IMG/VR virus record: IMGVR_UViG_3300007735_000871
Location: 1-20,080 of that record
Strand: one strand, 5' to 3'
DNA: 20,080 nucleotides
Source of the DNA: a virus
How positions within the stretch are numbered: position 1 is the first letter of the stretch; each line of letters starts with the position of its first letter. This document shows, in pieces, positions 13,828 through 20,080 of this stretch. The notes beneath the pieces were generated by a model. That model ran no database searches. It was not told the origin of the DNA and saw only the letters and a program-made list of their open reading frames with translations. Made by a program: the position numbers and the translations under genes.

Positions 13828-16428
13828 ATGACAGCAAACGTTACCATCACGCAGTTACCCGCCGCAGGTGCAATTACTGGCTCTGAGCTAGTCCCTATTG
13901 TCCAAAATGGCGTTACTAAGCAAACAACCACAGGCGCAATTGCTGCATCGCCAAGTCAAACGCAAACGTTCTTAACTGTAAATCAAGAGCTGACTTTACC
14001 CAATAGTCGTTATTTATCAACAGGGACTGGCCTAGGTCTTACTGATGGTGGTGCAACGTCATTTTATCGCATTACTCTTAATGGCGCATCCGGCTCACTT
14101 GAAACCGCAGGTTTGGGTTTTATAGTCAAAACAGGGTCTTCAACTGTTGTTGCACGACAATTAACAACGTCTGGTGTAGGTGTTAATGTTGCTAATGCTG
14201 ATGGTACAGGCGCTAATCCTATTATTTCGTTAACAGGCCTGGCTGCGTCATTTGCAAATCTTGGTGGCTCAGGTATTGCATTTGTAAATTCAGGCACAAA
14301 TGCAGGGCTTAGACTTCTTACAGGCACAACAGAGCAAATAACTGTAATAGACGGTAATGGCGTTGCAGGTAATCCTACTTTTTCAATAGCCTCTAACCCA
14401 AGCCTGCCAGGCACAGGTTCGGTACGAATACCATCGGGCACTACGGGTCAGCGCACTGCGCTACCCTCGGCAGGGGCCATGCGTTTTAATACGTCGCTGG
14501 CGCAATTTGAGGGCTATAACGGCTCGGCTTGGGGTTCGTTAGGTGGTGGGGGTGGTGGTGGGGGTAACGTCGCCATTCAACTTGACGGGGCACTCATCGG
14601 CTCTGAACCCGCGTTGAACCTGATCACGGGAACGGACGTAGTGCTGACTCCCGTAGATGACCCAGCAAACTCTAGAGTCAACATCACACCTTCACTGGTG
14701 AACACCGCAGTAACGGCTGCCAGCTATGGGTCGGCATCTCAAGTAGCACAGTTTACGGTTGATGCAAAAGGCCGTTTGACGGCAGCTTCTAACACTTCAA
14801 TTGCTATTTCAGCTTCTCAAATCACCTCGGGCACTTTGCCCGTTGTGCAAGGTGGCACCAACATAAGTGGCTATGCCATTGGGGACACACTTTACGCCTC
14901 GGGGAATACGACGCTCTCAAAGTTAACAATTGGGAGCGTCAATCAGGTCATGACCTCAACGGGAGCCGCTCCTCAGTGGGTGAATGGCTCAACCCTGAGC
15001 GTAGGCACAGCGACAAACCTTGCGGGTGGTGCTGCTGGCTCTATACCGTATCAAACAGGGTCTGGTGCAACGAGCATGCTCGCTGCGGGTTCAGGGGTGC
15101 TAGTTGGTGGTTCAACCCCCTCTTACAGCAGCTCGCCTTCGCTGACAGGCACTAACTTTTCAGGTATACCCAACGCTGCGCTTTCTAATTCTGCGGTAAC
15201 CATAGGTACCACTTCGATCGCTCTTGGGGCCACCTCACTGACCCTGGGTGGGTTGACTACCGTTAGCGTTACGCAGGACCCCTCAACAGCGTTTGAACTA
15301 ACCACTAAGCAGTACGTTGACGGTTTGGTATCAACAGGCCTGACCTATCATCAACCCGTTCAAGCCGCCACGACGCAAGACCTTGCGACCCAGACTGGGG
15401 GCACTGTTATTTACAACAACGGTGCGAGTGGCGTTGGCGCGACGATTACGCTTTCCGTAGCACTTACGACGCTGGATGGTTACTCGCTTGCTAACACTAA
15501 TCGTATCCTCGTTAAAAACGAGATAAACCAAGCGTATAACGGCGTTTACACCTGGGCTACGGGTGGGTTGGTCCTGACCCGCGCTACCGATGCTGACAGC
15601 TACGGCACGGGCACAGGTGACTTGAGTCTGAATGATTACTTTTTCGTTCAGAACGGTACTGTTAACAAAGGCACTTCGTACGTCTTGACCACGGTGGGCA
15701 CGATCACCTTTGGGACCACGGCTATTACGTTTGCGGAGTTTTCAACGTCCCAGGTGTACACAGGGACTTCGCCCATTCAGGTTTCTGGTACGGTTATTTC
15801 GCTCAACACGGTACCTGTGGATTTTGGTGGTACGAATATTACCTCCTACACGGCTGGAGACCTCATCTACGCCACCGCAGCAACCACACTCAATAAGCTA
15901 ACGGTAGGAGCGAGTGGTGCCTACCTTTCAAGCTCGGGCACTGCGCCGCAATGGTCGGCTGCAGCCGCACTGACTAAAACCGATGACACCAACGTTACGC
16001 TAACGCTGGGTGGCAGCCCGTCAACTGCACTACTGAATGCGGCGTCACTTACATTAGGTTGGACAGGGGAACTCGCCACAGGCCGAGGTGGCACTGGCGT
16101 ATCGAGCTACACCGCAGGCGATCTCCTTTATTATGCATCGGGTACCACGCTTTCAAAGTTAGCCATCGGCTCAAGCACCTACATCCTGACCTCATCAGGG
16201 TCAGCACCCCAATGGTCAGTGCCTTCAAATATCACGGTTGGTACTGCCACAAATGCTGTAAACGTAGGTATTACGGACGATGCAACCACCAACGCAACAA
16301 TGTATCCCGTCTGGGTCACGACATACACTGGCAACCTTCCCGCTAAGGTCACTTCAACCAAGTTGAGTTTTAACCCTTCGACGGGTATTTTGACCGCAAC
16401 TGGCGGCGTCGCAGGCGGCACTTTCTGA
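13828..16428 (+). CDS. Tail fibre protein, modular
   Basis: An 866-residue Gly/Ser/Thr/Ala-rich protein with the mosaic make-up of phage fibres. Residues 5-35 carry the TGSELVPIVQNG module shared with the protein at 11437. A conserved fibre segment (LPSAGAMRFNTSLAQFEGYN) leads to an eight-glycine hinge near residues 239-246. Then come three copies of a 43-residue repeat (GGT-x-SYTAGD ... APQW), split by a larger module beginning KQYVDGLVSTGLTYHQPVQ (near residue 494) that contains NRILVKNEINQAYNGVYTWA, a common phage fibre block. There is no catalytic motif or C-terminal chaperone signature. Composition jumps near base 14400 from about 40% to 55% GC, indicating recombination inside the gene. 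It probably trimerises and links receptor-binding parts to the tail; receptor unknown. Confidence 0.85.
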   Translation: MTANVTITQLPAAGAITGSELVPIVQNGVTKQTTTGAIAASPSQTQTFLTVNQELTLPNSRYLSTGTGLGLTDGGATSFYRITLNGASGSLETAGLGFIVKTGSSTVVARQLTTSGVGVNVANADGTGANPIISLTGLAASFANLGGSGIAFVNSGTNAGLRLLTGTTEQITVIDGNGVAGNPTFSIASNPSLPGTGSVRIPSGTTGQRTALPSAGAMRFNTSLAQFEGYNGSAWGSLGGGGGGGGNVAIQLDGALIGSEPALNLITGTDVVLTPVDDPANSRVNITPSLVNTAVTAASYGSASQVAQFTVDAKGRLTAASNTSIAISASQITSGTLPVVQGGTNISGYAIGDTLYASGNTTLSKLTIGSVNQVMTSTGAAPQWVNGSTLSVGTATNLAGGAAGSIPYQTGSGATSMLAAGSGVLVGGSTPSYSSSPSLTGTNFSGIPNAALSNSAVTIGTTSIALGATSLTLGGLTTVSVTQDPSTAFELTTKQYVDGLVSTGLTYHQPVQAATTQDLATQTGGTVIYNNGASGVGATITLSVALTTLDGYSLANTNRILVKNEINQAYNGVYTWATGGLVLTRATDADSYGTGTGDLSLNDYFFVQNGTVNKGTSYVLTTVGTITFGTTAITFAEFSTSQVYTGTSPIQVSGTVISLNTVPVDFGGTNITSYTAGDLIYATAATTLNKLTVGASGAYLSSSGTAPQWSAAAALTKTDDTNVTLTLGGSPSTALLNAASLTLGWTGELATGRGGTGVSSYTAGDLLYYASGTTLSKLAIGSSTYILTSSGSAPQWSVPSNITVGTATNAVNVGITDDATTNATMYPVWVTTYTGNLPAKVTSTKLSFNPSTGILTATGGVAGGTF
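14542..14565 (+). repeat. G-rich tract encoding polyglycine hinge
   Basis: Eight consecutive glycine codons, only GGT and GGG, giving G-runs of 2 to 5 separated by single Ts. The peptide is a flexible joint. The DNA could form a quadruplex or allow slippage. Confidence 0.7.
14851..14979 (+). repeat. Fibre repeat copy 1 (43 residues)
   Basis: First of four in-frame copies of a 129-base unit with consensus GGT-x-x-SYTAGD-x-x-Y ... TTL-x-KL-x-IG ... S-x-G-x-APQW. This copy has NISGYAIGD at its start. Confidence 0.85.
15826..15954 (+). repeat. Fibre repeat copy 2 (43 residues)
   Basis: Second copy, same length, beginning GGTNITSYTAGD and ending SSSGTAPQW. It follows the large module that separates it from copy 1. 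Confidence 0.85.
16087..16215 (+). repeat. Fibre repeat copy 3 (43 residues)
   Basis: Third copy, same length, beginning GGTGVSSYTAGD and ending TSSGSAPQW. It is closest to copy 4, which lies in the next gene. Confidence 0.85.
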
Positions 16429-16441
16429 GAGGACTGAAATC

Positions 16442-17626
16442 ATGGCAGCATCAGGGTTCACCCCTATATCCCTCTACTACTCGACCACGGCTGCGGCTGA
16501 GCCTACAGCGGGTAACCTCGTCAGCGGTGAGCTTGCGATTAACATTGCTGACGGTAAATTGTTTTATAAAAACAGTAGCGGCAATGTTAGGTTGTTGTCT
16601 ATTGGGTATAGGTCAAGTACGGTAACGCCCACAAATGGTGGCGTTCAGTACGGAACGGGAAGTGCCCTGGCGCTAACAGCAGCAGGTACTTCAGGCCAAA
16701 TTTTGCGCTCAAACGGAGCAGCAGCGCCCACTTGGGCAGACCTTTCATCGCTAGGTGTTAACACTATCTCTTTTGGGTCCACGGGACTTACGCCTAGCAC
16801 AGCGACCTCAGGCGCGGTGACCGTTGCTGGTACGCTAATTACTTCCAATGGCGGCACGGGCCTGTCCTCCTACACTGCTGGGGACATGGTCTACTACAGC
16901 ACAGGTACGACGCTGACCAAGTTGACGATTGGTGCTGCAAACCGTGTAATGACTTCAAGCGGCTCGGCTCCGCAGTGGGTTGACTCACTTACTGGCCTGA
17001 GCAGCGTCTCTTCAACCGCCTTCACTGAAAACAGCTACCCAGTTGTCTCCCAATCCGACATTGGAACTGCCCCTAACGAAATCCCGCTGAATCAGTATCT
17101 GGGGGCTATGGCTTTCATCGACACGACAACGGTAGCACTAGAACCTGGGGCGGGTATCACATTAGGCACAGGTGCAATCTGCCAAGGAACCTACGAAAAC
17201 AATGATGGTGTTAAGTCTGTAGTGATTGTGATGGACTTAACAGGTCTAAAAGGTGGTGGTACGGCAGGCGATATTATTGGCAGTGACTCAACCTCAGTAA
17301 ATAGCGCAAAACAACCAGCATATGTCGCTCAGTTGCCAGCAGGGTTTACGGCTATGGGCGGCAGAATGACATGCTTGGAGTTGCCAGCAGGAGGAAGTAC
17401 AAGCGTCGGCATTTACTCGGCAACAGAAGGAACGGGTGTGCAAGATGATGCGGTTACAGGCTTAACGGAAACATTGCTTATTGCAACGGGAACGCAGGCA
17501 CTAGGGACGGTTGGTTTTTTTGCTGGTGATCCAGCGGCAAGTTCATACATCTACATGGTAAGCGGTGGAACAACCACAACGGCATACACAGCAGGGCGTT
17601 TCCTTGTTGAGATCTTTGGAGTTTAA
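16442..17626 (+). CDS. Second tail fibre protein, modular
   Basis: A 394-residue protein. Residues about 10-55 (LYYSTTAAAEPTAGNLVSGE, then IADGKLFYKNSSGNV) are a widely seen N-terminal module of phage fibres. A central Gly/Thr/Ser region contains one copy of the 43-residue repeat also present three times in the preceding gene. The C-terminal part (about 230-394) is a separate globular block: ALEPGAGITLGTGAICQGTY, KGGGTAGDIIGS, MTCLELPAGGSTSVGIYS and a final TAGRFLVEIFGV strand. I know this block from other phage structural proteins without assigned function. GAGAGGA at 16427-16433 supports the start. Base composition falls towards AT after about 17200, so the C-terminal block looks acquired separately. 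It may extend or branch from the first fibre, since both share a building unit. Confidence 0.8.
   Translation: MAASGFTPISLYYSTTAAAEPTAGNLVSGELAINIADGKLFYKNSSGNVRLLSIGYRSSTVTPTNGGVQYGTGSALALTAAGTSGQILRSNGAAAPTWADLSSLGVNTISFGSTGLTPSTATSGAVTVAGTLITSNGGTGLSSYTAGDMVYYSTGTTLTKLTIGAANRVMTSSGSAPQWVDSLTGLSSVSSTAFTENSYPVVSQSDIGTAPNEIPLNQYLGAMAFIDTTTVALEPGAGITLGTGAICQGTYENNDGVKSVVIVMDLTGLKGGGTAGDIIGSDSTSVNSAKQPAYVAQLPAGFTAMGGRMTCLELPAGGSTSVGIYSATEGTGVQDDAVTGLTETLLIATGTQALGTVGFFAGDPAASSYIYMVSGGTTTTAYTAGRFLVEIFGV
16850..16978 (+). repeat. Fibre repeat copy 4 (43 residues), in the second fibre gene
   Basis: Fourth copy, same length, beginning GGTGLSSYTAGD and ending TSSGSAPQW. It lies in a different gene from copies 1-3, about 630 bases after copy 3. 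Confidence 0.85.
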
Positions 17627-17629
17627 GAC

Positions 17630-19450
17630 ATGAGCATTGCATCCCTATACCCAAGCATCAACCCATCACTGCTTTTGGATTTTGCAAATAGCAAGGTATT
17701 AGACCCCCGCATTACCTTTACCCGCACGACGACAGCTACCTATTACGATGGTGTGACCACGGCGAAGGCTGAGGAGAATCTGCTGACGTATTCGCAGGAT
17801 TTTACGAGTGGGTGGACACAAAATAATGTTACGGTAACTGCAAATTCAGTTGCTGCGCCAGATGGCACGACAACAGCAGATACGGTTACGCCTAATACAA
17901 CCAATACATATCACAGAGTTTTACAAGCTGTTCCTGGCAGCACCACAGGGTTAACAGTAACTTATTCGGTTTATGTAAAAGCAAATGGTTACACGGTTGT
18001 TGCTTTGCGTGAAGGTACTACAAACGGTTCTGCGGCAGTATTTAGTTTAAGCGGTGCTGGCTCTCTTCTTGGTTACTTCAACAACCCAACATATGTTTCT
18101 GGAGGCACTATTACTGATGTTGGGAACGGTTGGTTTAGGATTTCTGCTCAGTTTTTTAACGTATCAGCGCAAGCTGTTGAAATGGTAGTTTTAAACAGTT
18201 GGACATCTGGCGATCCAAATTCGGCTACTTATGCTGGCAATGGGACGTCGGGTATGTATCTCTGGGGCGCACAGGCAGAAATCCGCTCCTCTGCCACTGC
18301 CTACACAGCCACTACCACACAAGCCATTACCAACTACATCCCTGTATTACAGACAGCAGCAGCAGGGCAGGCTAGGTTTGACCACAACCCAACCACGGGT
18401 GAGTCTCTGGGGTTGTTGATAGAGGAGGCGAGGACGAATTCGCTAACTTACTCAGCACAGTTTGATAATGCTGCGTGGAGCAAAGTCGGCGTGACGGTTG
18501 ACGCAAACTCCGTAATTTCTCCGGATGGCGCCTTGACAGGCGATAAGCTGATTGCCAGTAATGCAGCGGGTGCCAAGGTCACGTTCCAATCCGTGTCCTC
18601 AGGAACTCTGACTGCGACCGTCTACGCAAAAGCTGCACAGTTTGGTGGTTTGGTACTGACGACTGGGGTTGCCGGAACTTTCTTTAATCTCACCACAGGA
18701 GTGGTTCGGGGTTATTACGCTACCCAGCCAACATCCAGCACCATCACTCCAGTAGGCAATGGCTGGTATCGTTGCTCAATCACAGTGACTCTTGGCACCT
18801 CTGACAATCTCTACATTGGCCCAAACGACAACGTAGACAATACGATTGGGAATAACGTCACCGGCAACGGGTTTAATGGCATCTTCATCTGGGGCGCACA
18901 GCTAGAAGCAGGCTCCTTCGCCACTTCCTACATACCCACAGTAGCCTCAACAGTAACCCGCAATGCAGATGCTGCCAGCATGACTGGGACGAACTTTAGT
19001 AGTTGGTTTAACAATGGTGAGGGGACGGTTTATTTTGAAGCACAGCCTATGTATGTGGGGACAGGTGTTTCATCATTAAACTCATGGTTATGGGACGGAA
19101 CGACTAACAATTTTATTGGAATTGGTCAAAACAACTCATATGGAAACGGGGTTGGAATAGACGGTATTGTACGCGTCAATGGATCAAATACTGTTTATGG
19201 ATCTACAACAACCGGAGTAACAACATCGTCGGCGTTTAAGGTAACTATGGCTTATGAAGTAGACAATACCGGTTCGTATCTTAATGGAGCAAGTTTTATT
19301 GCTGATACGTCATGCACAATTCCAGTAGTAAACCAATGGAAATTTAGTGGAAATTATGTTAGCGGCAACGCCTCAAACGGTTGGGTTAGAAAATTGTCTT
19401 ATTACCCACAAAGACTATCTGCAACCAATTTAGCGGCCCTGACCACTTAA
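17630..19450 (+). CDS. Probable receptor-binding protein with two carbohydrate-binding-like modules and a LamG-like C-terminus
   Basis: A 606-residue all-beta protein. The first 48 residues (SLLLDFANSKVLDPRITFTR, then TATYYDG) are a conserved opening of a phage receptor-binding family. Two related modules follow. Module 1 (about 49-229) has LTYSQDF, NGWFR and LWGAQAE. Module 2 (about 269-436) has LTYSAQF, NGWYR and IWGAQLE in the same order. They resemble CBM_4_9-type carbohydrate-binding domains. The linker between them contains LGLLIEEARTN. Residues about 445-606 resemble a concanavalin/LamG fold, ending KLSYYPQRLSATNLAALT. No hydrolase residues are seen, so binding and not degradation is likely. 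GGAG at 17618-17621 supports the start. Module 1 and the C-terminus are more AT-rich than the rest. It is the best candidate here for host-range determination. Confidence 0.8.
   Translation: MSIASLYPSINPSLLLDFANSKVLDPRITFTRTTTATYYDGVTTAKAEENLLTYSQDFTSGWTQNNVTVTANSVAAPDGTTTADTVTPNTTNTYHRVLQAVPGSTTGLTVTYSVYVKANGYTVVALREGTTNGSAAVFSLSGAGSLLGYFNNPTYVSGGTITDVGNGWFRISAQFFNVSAQAVEMVVLNSWTSGDPNSATYAGNGTSGMYLWGAQAEIRSSATAYTATTTQAITNYIPVLQTAAAGQARFDHNPTTGESLGLLIEEARTNSLTYSAQFDNAAWSKVGVTVDANSVISPDGALTGDKLIASNAAGAKVTFQSVSSGTLTATVYAKAAQFGGLVLTTGVAGTFFNLTTGVVRGYYATQPTSSTITPVGNGWYRCSITVTLGTSDNLYIGPNDNVDNTIGNNVTGNGFNGIFIWGAQLEAGSFATSYIPTVASTVTRNADAASMTGTNFSSWFNNGEGTVYFEAQPMYVGTGVSSLNSWLWDGTTNNFIGIGQNNSYGNGVGIDGIVRVNGSNTVYGSTTTGVTTSSAFKVTMAYEVDNTGSYLNGASFIADTSCTIPVVNQWKFSGNYVSGNASNGWVRKLSYYPQRLSATNLAALTT
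17774..18316 (+). repeat. Carbohydrate-binding-like module, copy 1
   Basis: Protein-level repeat with landmarks LTYSQDF, NGWFR and LWGAQAE, spaced about 110 and 40 residues apart. Counted lines show about 42-48% GC. Confidence 0.7.
18434..18937 (+). repeat. Carbohydrate-binding-like module, copy 2
   Basis: Same landmarks (LTYSAQF, NGWYR, IWGAQLE) in the same order. A counted line is about 55% GC, so the two copies differ in composition and are not a recent duplication. Confidence 0.7.
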
Positions 19451-19459
19451 GGAGCAAAC

Positions 19460-19828
19460 ATGAACGACTACAGACTCCAACTACCCGACGAAAACGCATG
19501 GTGGACTGCTGCTGATGCTTGTGGATGGGTTAAGTACGAATACGAACCACAGACCGTGGAAGTCGGCCAAGAGCCAGAACCCGTTGTAAAGCGTAAGTGG
19601 TTAGATACGAATGGCAAAGACTTTGATGTCATCGGAACCATCTATAAGCCCACAGGTAACATGATCCAGCAGGATGATATGCAGACGCAGGAAATGGCAG
19701 CTATCCCAGGGCATCATGTCAACGTACGATTACATTACTCGGAGCTACCTGAGTCTTTGAGACAGTACGTTGTTATCCCTAACAATCCTGTCCGTGGCTG
19801 GGCAGGTGGATGGTACGAAGGGCAATGA
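19460..19828 (+). CDS. Small conserved phage protein, unknown, after fibre genes
   Basis: A 122-residue protein with several Trp residues: an N-terminal NAWWTAADACGWVKYEYE, a central KDFDVIGTIYKPTG, then IPGHHVNVRLHYSELPESL and a final NPVRGWAGGWYEGQ. The middle and C-terminal parts are a pattern I have seen in small proteins directly downstream of phage receptor-binding genes; their role is unknown to me, though a fibre assembly or capping role has the right neighbours. AAGGAG at 19449-19454 is an excellent ribosome site. The stop overlaps the start of the next gene (ATGA). No membrane segment or catalytic motif is visible. Confidence 0.75.
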   Translation: MNDYRLQLPDENAWWTAADACGWVKYEYEPQTVEVGQEPEPVVKRKWLDTNGKDFDVIGTIYKPTGNMIQQDDMQTQEMAAIPGHHVNVRLHYSELPESLRQYVVIPNNPVRGWAGGWYEGQ

Positions 19829-20080
19829 GTCTTGACCTTTTTGTGTTTATTCATAGTGTGGGTTTGCCTATTGCTTCCGCCTGTCTTGGTGGTTACTTTG
19901 TTTACCTGACGCTAAAGTACATCTTGGCAGGGGTCACAAATTCCATCAACTCTATTTCCAGCATCATCACTCAGTTGGAAAAGCGTGTGGAAACGATGAA
20001 TACCCAGTTACAACGAATAGACATTAAGGTCACACATTCCTTGGGGCTGGAGCCGGATTACGACCGGATAGCCCGTGCCG
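19825..20080 (+). CDS. Holin-like small membrane protein, 3'-truncated by window end
   Basis: The frame opens at an ATGA overlap with the preceding gene and stays open to the window end (85 codons seen). Residues about 3-36 are hydrophobic (DLFVFIHSVGLPIASACLGG, then YFVYLTLKYILAGV), giving one or two membrane segments. They are followed by an amphipathic helix with coiled-coil spacing (IITQLEKRVETMNTQLQRID) and a polar end. This is the layout of small phage holins or holin-like proteins, which open the inner membrane at lysis. Its place after the fibre genes is a usual spot for lysis genes. No endolysin is visible, but it could follow outside the window. A membrane-bound virion or superinfection role cannot be excluded. 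Confidence 0.65.
   Translation, partial: MSLDLFVFIHSVGLPIASACLGGYFVYLTLKYILAGVTNSINSISSIITQLEKRVETMNTQLQRIDIKVTHSLGLEPDYDRIARA

Noticed and set aside
14064-14441. 125-codon open frame on the - strand in the first fibre gene
   Set aside because: Result of low stop density in the antisense frame of Gly/Thr/Ala-rich coding sequence; Pro/Val-rich peptide without structure.
13828-19450. Diversity-generating retroelement acting on fibre genes
   Set aside because: No reverse transcriptase, no template/variable repeat pair, and no C-type lectin end in the receptor-binding proteins within this window.

Overview
The window is one stretch of a tailed double-stranded DNA phage genome (Caudoviricetes). 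It covers the virion morphogenesis block of a P22-like podovirus. All 20 genes lie on the + strand, packed with gaps of a few bases or stop/start overlaps. There is no integrase, repressor, tRNA, rRNA, transposase or CRISPR array. The product set is a large P22-type portal, scaffold, HK97-fold capsid protein, P22 gp4-like adaptor and fibres, with no tape measure, tail tube or sheath gene. That points to a short tail. Several small proteins are of kinds I associate with phages of freshwater Gram-negative bacteria, but the host cannot be named from this sequence.

Layout. 1-3492: 3' part of a giant AT-rich gene (start outside the window) with a PcfJ-like central region and a Pro-rich C-terminal tail. 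3495-6011: portal. 6013-6489: two small genes. 6479-6901: GroES-like co-chaperonin. 6923-7918: scaffold. 7920-8456: conserved unknown. 8491-9066: probable head decoration protein. 9080-9994: major capsid protein. 10038-12429: six small genes for beta-rich, Lys/Gly-rich or jelly-roll proteins. 12430-13488: head-tail adaptor carrying an inserted discoidin-like domain. 13491-13826: small Cys-containing protein. 13828-19450: three fibre or receptor-binding genes made of recurring modules. 19460-19828: small conserved unknown. 19825-20080: start of a holin-like membrane protein, probably the entry to the lysis genes. Terminase is not in the window and is presumably upstream.

How the genes work together (inference from family roles). 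Portal, scaffold, capsid and decoration proteins build the procapsid. The phage GroES probably partners host GroEL to fold the capsid protein or another virion subunit. The gp4-like adaptor closes the head and joins it to the tail. The fibres and carbohydrate-binding modules recognise the cell surface. The giant protein may be an internal or ejected polyvalent protein.

The capsid gene and the segment 10038-10854 are each followed by a strong GC hairpin, so transcript level is probably stepped down after the capsid gene. Base composition is mosaic. The giant gene is near 37-40% GC, the decoration/capsid genes about 50-60%, and the fibre genes alternate between about 42% and 55% along module boundaries, which indicates recombination. 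These values come from hand counts of individual 60-base lines.

The most notable points are the phage GroES, the discoidin-like insertion in the adaptor, the PcfJ-like region in the giant protein, a short basic Gly-Gly motif recurring in four otherwise unrelated proteins, and a 43-residue repeat shared by two adjacent fibre genes. None of these proves a new system, but the Gly-Gly motif and the adaptor insertion are the least explained.
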